From Chloroflexota bacterium (lineage in GTDB: Bacteria > Chloroflexota > Dehalococcoidia > SM23-28-2): DNA of 10,832 bases. Shown piece after piece: positions 5,930-10,832 of the stretch. The stretch is taken from the NCBI GenBank assembly GCA_030691665.1, contig JAUYDU010000294.1:1-10832 (forward strand). The letters run 5' to 3'. Position numbers and translations under genes: made by a program. A model generated the notes under the pieces. That model was not told the DNA's origin, made no database searches, and worked only from the letters and a program-made list of their open reading frames with translations. Positions within the stretch are counted from its first letter, which is position 1. Every line of letters starts with the position of its first letter.

Positions 5930-7330
5930 TCAGTCGCCGACTCGCTCTGCGTACTCCTGGATCTCCTCCGTGGCCTGGCGGGCGGCGGCATCCAGGACCT
6001 GCGTTGGGTCGGAGCCTTGGATCGTCTGCTCGATCGCCCGCCGGATCAGTTCCCGCACCGCCACGAAGGGCCCGACGAGCGGCCCCTGCATGGCGTCTGG
6101 CGGCGTCTCCAAGAACTGTTGGGGCGCGACCTTCAGGTGGGGGTACTTGGCCTCCGCCTCCTTGGCCGCGGGCAGGTCGTAGGCCGAGCGGCGGATGGGG
6201 AAGTAGCCGCTGCCCGCGTACCAGTCCGCCTGCTGCTGCGGGTCTACCAGGTACTTGATGTACTTCCAGGCGGCCTCCTGCTCAGCCTGGGGGCGGTCCT
6301 TCAGGATCCACAGAACGCCGCCCCCTGGCGACGTGCCGCCGCTGCTGCCTTCGATGCCGGGCAGGGGTCCCGTGCCCAGTTCCACGTCCTTCACCTGGCC
6401 CAGCTCCAGCACGTTGAAGATAGACCGCAGGGCGGCGGACGTGCCAATGGTCATCGACACCTGGTGTGCCCCCATGGCCACAAAGTGCTGACTGCCATCC
6501 GGGTTGCGGCCCACGTTCAGTGCCTGGCCGCTGGTCACCAGGTCGTGCCACCACTGGAAGAACTCCCGGCCCTCCGGCCCGTTGAACACCGCCTCGCTGG
6601 CGCGGGCATCGCGGCCGTTGCCGTTGTTGACGTAGAGCGCGCCGTACTTGACCAGCACCTCTTCGAAGTACCAAGACCCGTCCCCGATCTCCAGGGAGAT
6701 GCAGCGGCGGCTGATCCTGCCTGAACTCTCGCGGATAGTGAGCTTATCGCAGTACTGGCGGACTTCGTCCAAGGTGCGCGGGGGCCGTTCCGGGTCCAGC
6801 CCCACCTCCAGAAAGTCCAGCTTGTTATAGTAGAGAATGGGGTTGGAGACGTTGAAGGGCATCCCATACAGCGTGTCCTTCAACGTGTAGTAGCTGATGA
6901 TTCGCTCAATGAAGTCGGACAGGTCGTACCTCTCCCGGTCGATGAACTCCTGCACCGGCGTGATCAAGCCGCTGTCCACCATACGTTGGATGCTGGCTTC
7001 GTCCAGTTGGATGAGGGCCGGCACGTTGCCCCCACCGCGAGCAGCCAGGAGCTTGTTCAGGTTCTCTTCGTAATTCCCCTGGAACTGAAGCTTGACCTTC
7101 ACCTCGTCCTGCGAGGCGTTGAAGCGGTCGGTGAGGGCCTTGAGGGTGTCCTGGTTGGCCGCGGTCATCGCGTGCCAGAAGCTAATCTCCACCGTCCCGC
7201 CCGATGGGGTGGCGGTCGTCCCCACTTGGGGAGTCGCGCTGGCTTCTGGGCCTTCCGTTGTGCCGCCACCGCAAGCGGCTAGGCCCAGCGCCAGGAGCAA
7301 GATCGCCAGGAACGCCAAGGTCCTCTTCAT
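5930..7330 (-). CDS. extracellular solute-binding lipoprotein SBP-4, UgpB-like, next to the permeases
   Basis: This is a 466-residue binding lipoprotein beginning 14 nt after the ugpE-like stop, with GGGAGG 6 nt before its ATG, so it is clearly in the operon. Seen: signal peptide MKRTLAFLAILLLALGLAAC, almost the same as SBP-3, with Cys20; a long Thr/Ser/Pro linker (21-45); FWHAM (51-55); NPILYYNK; EVGLDPERPPRTL; GSWYFEE with Trp220; QWWHDL; GTSAALRS; WYAGSGYFPIR. Cys194 and Cys210 match the SBP-3 pair. Leu418 stands at the UgpB Arg position. The first copy after the permeases is the likeliest ancestral partner of this importer, with SBP-3 as its duplicate. One difference that could affect binding is GDGSWYF against EVSPWYI in SBP-3. 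The ligand is unknown. Confidence 0.9.
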   Translation of the reverse strand: MKRTLAFLAILLLALGLAACGGGTTEGPEASATPQVGTTATPSGGTVEISFWHAMTAANQDTLKALTDRFNASQDEVKVKLQFQGNYEENLNKLLAARGGGNVPALIQLDEASIQRMVDSGLITPVQEFIDRERYDLSDFIERIISYYTLKDTLYGMPFNVSNPILYYNKLDFLEVGLDPERPPRTLDEVRQYCDKLTIRESSGRISRRCISLEIGDGSWYFEEVLVKYGALYVNNGNGRDARASEAVFNGPEGREFFQWWHDLVTSGQALNVGRNPDGSQHFVAMGAHQVSMTIGTSAALRSIFNVLELGQVKDVELGTGPLPGIEGSSGGTSPGGGVLWILKDRPQAEQEAAWKYIKYLVDPQQQADWYAGSGYFPIRRSAYDLPAAKEAEAKYPHLKVAPQQFLETPPDAMQGPLVGPFVAVRELIRRAIEQTIQGSDPTQVLDAAARQATEEIQEYAERVGD

Positions 7331-7344
7331 GGCTCCCCTCCCTG

Positions 7345-8235
7345 CTAGCGCTTAACGGCGCCAGCGGTCAGGCCCCGCACAAGCTGGCCCTGGAACAGAA
7401 CCAGCATCGCCAGCATGGGCATGGCGGCGATGAGCGTGCCAGCCATGACCACGTTGAACGAATCGATCTCGCGGCCGCGTAGGGCGGCCAGGCCGATCTG
7501 AACGGTGCGCATGTTGTCTTCGTTGGTCACCAGCAGGGGCCAGAGGTACTGGTTCCAAGCCAGGAGGAAGGAGAACACGGCCAGAGAAGCCAGCACCGGC
7601 CGTGAGAGAGGCAGCACCACGAACAGGAGGAAGCGGCCGTGGCCGTAGCCGTCGATGGCGGCGGCGTCCCGCAGCTCGCGGGGGATGGTCAGGAAGTGCT
7701 GGCGCAGGAGGAAGGTGCCGAACGCGCTGGCCAGGAAGGGGATGGTCAGGGCCTGGTAGGAGTCCAGCCACCCCAGCCGCTGGATGGTCTGGAAGTTGGG
7801 GATGATGGCCACTTCCCAGGGCACCATAAGAGTGGAGAGGAAGAGCAGGAACAGGAAGGTCCGCCCCGGAAAGCGCAGGAAGGCGAAGGCGTAGGCCGCC
7901 AGGGCGGAGGTCAGCAACTGGCCGATGACGATGAGGCCGGACATGATGAGGCTGTTCAACATGTAGCGGGCCAGCGGCACCTCGTCCAGGGCCCGCCGGA
8001 AGTTGCCCCACTGAGGGTCGAAGGGGAATAGCTCGGGCGGGTAGGCGATGATGGACTCCTTGCGCAGCAGGCTGTTCACCACCGTCATGTAGATGGGCAG
8101 CACCACCACAGCCGCGGCTACCACGAGCACGGCGTAGCGCAGGGCGTAACGTCCCCAGGGGCGTCCCCAGGCGCTACGCAGGGCACGTCGCCAGGCGCTC
8201 TTCCTGGCCGTCAGCGTCTCAGTGGTGGTGACCAT
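7345..8235 (-). CDS. ugpE: CUT1 ABC importer permease, UgpE/MalG-like
   Basis: This 296-residue inner-membrane permease forms half of the translocation channel. Seen: about six hydrophobic segments (around 32-54, 95-118, 126-146, 160-180, 203-233 and 262-282), a periplasmic PPELFPFDPQW stretch after the first, and the coupling EAA loop ELRDAAAIDGYGHGRFLLF through LPLSRP (187-213), which contacts the ATPase. The C-terminus RGLTAGAVKR is typical of UgpE/MalG proteins. Only 3 nt separate the start from the ugpA-like stop, and no clear Shine-Dalgarno is visible, so translation is probably coupled. Family is clear. The Ugp symbol reflects similarity only and does not establish glycerol-3-phosphate as the cargo. 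Confidence 0.92.
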   Translation of the reverse strand: MVTTTETLTARKSAWRRALRSAWGRPWGRYALRYAVLVVAAAVVVLPIYMTVVNSLLRKESIIAYPPELFPFDPQWGNFRRALDEVPLARYMLNSLIMSGLIVIGQLLTSALAAYAFAFLRFPGRTFLFLLFLSTLMVPWEVAIIPNFQTIQRLGWLDSYQALTIPFLASAFGTFLLRQHFLTIPRELRDAAAIDGYGHGRFLLFVVLPLSRPVLASLAVFSFLLAWNQYLWPLLVTNEDNMRTVQIGLAALRGREIDSFNVVMAGTLIAAMPMLAMLVLFQGQLVRGLTAGAVKR

Positions 8236-8238
8236 GGC

Positions 8239-9177
8239 TTATTGATAGAACACCCGTCGTTCCAGGAAGCGGATCTGAAGGCCGGTCAGGCCCAACACCA
8301 GTATGAACAGCCCTACCGCCTGCACCGCCGCCACGCCGTAGTCGAAACGCTGGAACGCCTCCTGCCAGATGGAGTAGACGATGACGGTGGTGGCGTCCAG
8401 GGGGCCGCCGCGGGTGAGGATGTGGATCTGGCCGAAGGACTCGAACGCCAGGATGGTACCCACCACCGTCACGAACAGCAGCGTAGGCGAGAGCATGGGC
8501 AGGGTCACGTGGAGGAAGGTGGCCCAGCGACCGGCCCCGTCGATACGGGCGCTCTCGTACAGGCGCTCCGGGATGGACTGGAGGCCCGCCAGGAAGACAA
8601 TGGTGGCCAGCCCCAGGTTCAACCAGATGGTCGTCAGGGAGACGGCGAGGAGGGCCCAGTCGGGGTCATTGAGCCAGTCTATGCGGGGCAGGTCTGCCTC
8701 TTGGAGGAAGTAGTTGATGAGCCCGACAGAAGGGTTGAGGAGCGTCAGCCACATCATCGAAGCCACCGCCACCGAAGTCGCCACCGTGGAGGAAAACGCG
8801 GTGCGAAAGATGGATATCCCCGGCAGCTTCTGGTTGGCCAGCATCGCCAGGCCCAGGCCGAGGACGATGCCCGGCGGCACCGTGTACAGGGTAAAGAGGA
8901 CGGTAATCCAGAGGGCGTGGCGGAAGTCCTCCGAGGTGAGGACGGTGCGGTACTGGTCCAGGGCCACGAAATCGCCCTGGTTGCCCAGGGGATCCGTCTC
9001 GTAGAAGCCCAGGTAGACCGACTTCACCAGCGGGTAGAAGATGAAGACGCCGAAGAGGATGATGGAGGGCGACAGGAAGATGAGGGCGAACGCCAGGCGC
9101 TTGAGCTGGGCCAGCCCGCGGGCGGCCAGTCCGGCCAGCGGCAGGACAGGGAGGGGCTCAGTGGTGGTAACGGCCAA
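8239..9177 (-). CDS. ugpA: CUT1 ABC importer permease, UgpA/MalF-like
   Basis: This 312-residue permease pairs with the UgpE-like subunit. Seen: about six hydrophobic segments starting at residue 29 (ALIFLSPSIILFGVFIFYP), the EAA loop ERLYESARIDGAGRWATF through LPMLSPT (204-232), and the downstream TRGGPLDATTVIVYSIWQEAF block and RRVFYQ end characteristic of UgpA. The start is a TTG at 9177, with GAGGCGGGG just before it and 9 nt after the ugpC stop; there is no ATG before the first membrane segment. The first codons (VTTTE) resemble those of the UgpE-like protein (MVTTTE). The length suits UgpA (~295-310) and lacks the extra periplasmic domain of E. coli MalF. The symbol denotes family; the cargo is not established. 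Confidence 0.9.
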   Translation of the reverse strand: MAVTTTEPLPVLPLAGLAARGLAQLKRLAFALIFLSPSIILFGVFIFYPLVKSVYLGFYETDPLGNQGDFVALDQYRTVLTSEDFRHALWITVLFTLYTVPPGIVLGLGLAMLANQKLPGISIFRTAFSSTVATSVAVASMMWLTLLNPSVGLINYFLQEADLPRIDWLNDPDWALLAVSLTTIWLNLGLATIVFLAGLQSIPERLYESARIDGAGRWATFLHVTLPMLSPTLLFVTVVGTILAFESFGQIHILTRGGPLDATTVIVYSIWQEAFQRFDYGVAAVQAVGLFILVLGLTGLQIRFLERRVFYQ

Positions 9178-9186
9178 CGCCCCGCC

Positions 9187-10290
9187 TCACTTGTCCTCGA
9201 CACGCAGGCCCGTCTCCGGGTCGAAGAAGTGGAGATGCTCGTGGGCGAACATCAGCAGCACTTTCTCCCCCTCGCGCAGCGCTAGCGAGGGGTCGAGGCG
9301 GGCCTGGATGCTGCTGTCCCCGTTGGAGAAGGTGACGTGCTGCTCGGACCCCAGCGATTCCACCATATCCACGACGACGGCGAGCACAGCCCGACCAGCC
9401 TTCGCTAGCTCCCCGCCGAGGCCGATGTGTTCCGGCCGCACACCGATGGTGACGTTCCGTGTCGGCAGCGCCGCCAAAGCCTGGGCCTGGGCTGGCGACA
9501 GGGGGAACTCGACGCCGTCGCTGCGGGCCACCAGCCGATCGGCCTCGCGCTCCAACTCCGCCTGGAAGAAGTTCATGGCCGGGCTGCCGATGAAGGCCGC
9601 CACGAAGAGGTTGGCCGGCCGCTCGTAGACCTCCCGGGGGGTGGTCAGCTGCTGGAGGGCCCCGTCGCACAGGATGGCGATGCGCTCCCCCATGGTCATG
9701 GCCTCCACCTGGTCGTGGGTCACGTAGATGAAGGTGGTCTGGAGCCGCCGATGGAGCTTGATGAGCTCGCGGCGCGTCTGCACCCGCAGCTTGGCATCCA
9801 GGTTGGACAGCGGCTCATCCATGAGGAAGACCGAAGGCTGGCGGACGATGGACCGTCCCAGGGCCACTCGCTGGCGCTGGCCACCGGAGAGTTGGGCCGG
9901 CTTGCGCCGCAGCAGTTCCTCCAGGCCCAGGATGCGGGCTGCCTCCAGCACCCGTTGTTGTCGCTCCTGTCGGGGGATACGGCGCATGCGGAGGCTGAAG
10001 GCCAGGTTGTCGTAGACGGACATGTGGGGATAGAGGGCGTAGTCCTGGAACACCATGGCCAAGTCTCGGTTCTTAGCCTCGACGTTATTCACTACGCGGT
10101 CGCCGATAACGATGGTGCCCGCTGTGGGCTCCTCGAGGCCGGCCACCAGGCGCAAGGCCGTGGACTTACCGCAGCCCGACGGGCCCAGCAGAACGAGGAA
10201 TTCCTGGTCGTGCACCTCCAGCGACAGGTCGTCGACGGCGACTACCTCGCCGAAGTGCTTGGTCACCCGTTCGAAGACAACGCGACTCAT
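9187..10290 (-). CDS. ugpC: CUT1 ABC importer ATP-binding subunit, UgpC/MalK/MsmX-like
   Basis: This 367-residue ATPase powers the importer from the cytoplasmic side. Seen: Walker A GPSGCGKST (36-44), Q-loop VFQDYALYPHM (Gln82), signature LSGGQRQR (134-141), Walker B VFLMDEP with Glu159, D-loop SNLDAKLR, switch His192 in YVTHDQVEA, and the C-terminal TOBE/regulatory domain with TIGVRPEHIG (281-290), giving the normal UgpC/MalK length. The start is the ATG at 10290: the frame stays open upstream to 10464, but a TATAAT box at 10310-10315 lies inside that extension, and the family begins at this Met. The upstream GGCGGCGGG is a weak ribosome site. It is the first gene of the operon and overlaps nothing. 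Such ATPases often serve several CUT1 importers, so it may also energise systems elsewhere. Confidence 0.94.
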   Translation of the reverse strand: MSRVVFERVTKHFGEVVAVDDLSLEVHDQEFLVLLGPSGCGKSTALRLVAGLEEPTAGTIVIGDRVVNNVEAKNRDLAMVFQDYALYPHMSVYDNLAFSLRMRRIPRQERQQRVLEAARILGLEELLRRKPAQLSGGQRQRVALGRSIVRQPSVFLMDEPLSNLDAKLRVQTRRELIKLHRRLQTTFIYVTHDQVEAMTMGERIAILCDGALQQLTTPREVYERPANLFVAAFIGSPAMNFFQAELEREADRLVARSDGVEFPLSPAQAQALAALPTRNVTIGVRPEHIGLGGELAKAGRAVLAVVVDMVESLGSEQHVTFSNGDSSIQARLDPSLALREGEKVLLMFAHEHLHFFDPETGLRVEDK

Positions 10291-10309
10291 CTTGGTCACA
10301 CCCGCCGCC

Positions 10310-10337
10310 ATTATATCAGGGCTGCTCGCTCCGTCCA
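10310..10337 (-). promoter_or_regulatory. sigma-70-type promoter of the importer operon
   Basis: On the minus strand TGGACG (10337-10332, 4 of 6 to TTGACA) and TATAAT (10315-10310, perfect) are 16 nt apart. Expected transcription start is near 10303, leaving a ~13-nt leader before the ATG at 10290. It is an AT-rich island in GC-rich sequence. No other good -10 box was seen for the five-gene operon. Confidence 0.6.
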
Positions 10338-10354
10338 GAGGGATGCCGGAGCGA
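10326..10354. promoter_or_regulatory. inverted repeat over the -35 region, candidate operator
   Basis: TCGCTCCG (10326-10333) and CGGAGCGA (10347-10354) are perfect 8-bp inverted arms with a 13-nt spacer. The inner edge of one arm overlaps the putative -35 box. A dimeric regulator binding here would block or stimulate RNA polymerase, but the gap is wide and no regulator gene is in the window, so the role is inferred from position. Confidence 0.35.
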
Positions 10355-10380
10355 TGGGGTCTCAGCGATCTATGGTAGAA

Positions 10381-10398
10381 GGGGCGAGGCTGCGCCCC
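10381..10398 (-). terminator. GC-rich hairpin upstream of the operon promoter, weak terminator candidate
   Basis: GGGGCG (10381-10386) and CGCCCC (10393-10398) form a 6-bp GC stem with a 6-nt loop, followed on the minus strand by TTCT. It could end transcripts coming from the insertion-sequence relic before the operon promoter. The T-run is short. Confidence 0.25.
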
Positions 10399-10438
10399 CC
10401 ACGTCAGATTCGATGCTGGCCTATCCCCTCGCCCTAGG

Positions 10439-10485
10439 TCGGCTGCGGGGTGCCAATATTCCATCTGTGTCTTGGCGGGTCAAGC
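10439..10485 (+). repeat. left terminal inverted repeat of the IS remnant
   Basis: Starts TCGGCTGCGGGGTGCCAATA. It pairs with 10774-10820 read on the other strand. The outermost 33 positions agree at 27. Confidence 0.65.
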
Positions 10486-10517
10486 AGCCACGCAATCGTA
10501 CTCGTGGTGCAGACCAC

Positions 10518-10721
10518 TTAGCACTGGTCGAGCGATGATCCGGCCTGCCCGTGGCGGGGCAGCCCGAAGAGGCGGTCATCTGGCCTAAGCCTTGGTCTAC
10601 GCGACTGGCGGGAAAGCACGGCGAGTTGCTGACGGAGGGCGGAATTCTCAAGGAGAAGATCGTGCCGGGAGCGTAGAGTGTTGTGCAGGAGAGAGCAGAG
10701 CAGAAGGAGATAGGTAATCAA
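10518..10721 (-). pseudogene. truncated, decayed N-terminus of a DDE integrase/transposase
   Basis: From a TTG at 10721 the minus strand reads a hydrophobic start (MITYLLLLCSLLHNTLRSR) followed by HDLLLENSALRQQLAVLSRQ and RPRLRPDDRLF, which I recognise as the conserved N-terminus of integrase-core transposases that typically read RHDLLLENLALRQQLAV, then RPRLRPADRLFW. After DDRLF the family sequence is lost and a stop follows at 10518. A frame further down reads VVCTTSTIAW, faintly like the next conserved block (VVQPATVIAW), suggesting frameshift decay up to the left terminal repeat. None of the DDE catalytic residues is present, so it cannot be active. Confidence 0.72.
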
Positions 10722-10758
10722 GGCTGGGCCTCGATGAGGGCATATGCCTCAAGGCTGG
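10718..10758. repeat. short direct repeats flanking a GGCATATGCC palindrome
   Basis: TCAAGGCTGG occurs at 10718-10727 and again at 10749-10758, with the palindrome GGCATATGCC (10739-10748) between them. It lies just upstream of the relic transposase start, so it may be part of the element's own subterminal or promoter region. Confidence 0.4.
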
Positions 10759-10773
10759 CCCAAATAACTCACC

Positions 10774-10820
10774 GCGTCAACTGTCCGGATACGGATGACA
10801 TTTTGGCACCCCACAGCCGA
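10774..10820 (-). repeat. right terminal inverted repeat of the IS remnant
   Basis: On the minus strand it starts TCGGCTGTGGGGTGCCAAAA, matching the left end. Only 12 bp remain to the window edge, so its outer flank is barely visible. Confidence 0.65.
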
Positions 10821-10832
10821 TGGAGAGGCTTT

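Larger units (their letters stand above)
10439..10820 (-). mobile_element. 382-bp insertion-sequence remnant with terminal inverted repeats (internal-deletion derivative)
   Basis: Positions 10439-10485 match the reverse complement of 10774-10820 at 34 of 47 positions by hand count; the outer part (TCGGCTG, then GGGGTGCCAA) is best conserved. Between the ends lies the beginning of a DDE integrase/transposase gene on the minus strand, while the catalytic part is missing. An intact element of this kind would be expected to exceed 1 kb, so this looks like an internally deleted, non-autonomous copy. I found no convincing target-site duplication, so the exact termini and the IS family name stay open. 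Confidence 0.65.

Noticed and set aside
8242..9285. 347-codon open frame on the plus strand
   Set aside because: It is antisense to the ugpA-like gene and the end of the ugpC-like gene. Its Gln/Glu/Gly/Arg-rich translation has no domain, as expected for a shadow in GC-rich DNA.
9427..10437. 336-codon open frame on the plus strand
   Set aside because: It is antisense to the ugpC-like gene, whose Walker A, signature and Walker B motifs are all intact on the minus strand.
10291..10464. 58-residue N-terminal extension of the ugpC-like ATPase
   Set aside because: The extension crosses the TATAAT promoter and the IS terminal repeat, and UgpC/MalK proteins begin at the Met at 10290.
10430..10828. 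Target-site duplication around the IS remnant
   Set aside because: The sequences outside the two terminal repeats (CCCTAGG and TGGAGAGG) share no convincing direct repeat at any end choice I tried.
1..10832. CRISPR array, tRNA, rRNA, defence or toxin-antitoxin system
   Set aside because: No regularly spaced repeats, no tRNA-like cloverleaf sequence and no protein with such domains was seen.

Overview
This is a high-GC bacterial chromosome segment. Its centre is a UgpABCE/MalFGK-type (CUT1) ABC importer with an unusual excess of substrate-binding lipoproteins. The lipoproteins have Lys/Arg-rich signal peptides, a lipobox, a Gly/Glu- or Thr/Pro/Ala-rich linker after the lipidated Cys, and UgpB-like bodies. 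Together with the high GC this suggests an uncultured or environmental bacterium of the Chloroflexota type. That placement is an impression from protein style only; no marker gene is present.

Layout, left to right. (1) Positions 1-1182 (+): the C-terminal part of a PAS-domain NarX/LiaS-type histidine kinase, whose start probably lies outside the window. (2) About 1143-1462 (+): a decayed fragment from the middle of an acetyl-CoA synthetase gene (acs), with a frameshift and an in-frame stop, overlapping the out-of-frame tail of the kinase. (3) 1531-2928 and 2978-4369 (+): two tandem paralogous substrate-binding lipoproteins, SBP-1 and SBP-2. (4) 4370-4493: a convergent intergenic region with a perfect 9-bp inverted repeat, probably a shared transcription end. 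(5) 10290 down to 4494 (-): a compact five-gene operon in the order ATPase (ugpC-like), permease (ugpA-like), permease (ugpE-like), SBP-4, SBP-3. Intergenic gaps are 9, 3, 14 and 41 nt. (6) 10291-10438: the operon's promoter region, with a TATAAT -10 box and an inverted repeat over the putative -35. (7) 10439-10820: a 382-bp insertion-sequence remnant bounded by imperfect 47-bp terminal inverted repeats, carrying the decayed start of a DDE integrase/transposase.

How the parts work together. The ATPase and two permeases form one inner-membrane importer. SBP-3 and SBP-4 are co-transcribed with it and are probably its direct ligand-delivery lipoproteins. SBP-1 and SBP-2 belong to the same family but face the operon from the opposite strand with no permease of their own, so they may feed the same importer with other ligands or under other control. 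All four resemble UgpB of the glycerol-3-phosphate/glycerophosphodiester system. However, as I recall the E. coli UgpB sequence, its phosphate-contacting Arg aligns with Leu in all four, so the cargo is probably not glycerol-3-phosphate itself.

The most unusual points are the 2+2 convergent arrangement of four paralogous binding proteins around one transporter, a Cys pair found only in the minus-strand pair, the acs relic fused onto the kinase end, and the terminal-repeat-bounded IS relic just upstream of the operon promoter. I saw no CRISPR array, tRNA, rRNA or recognisable defence system.
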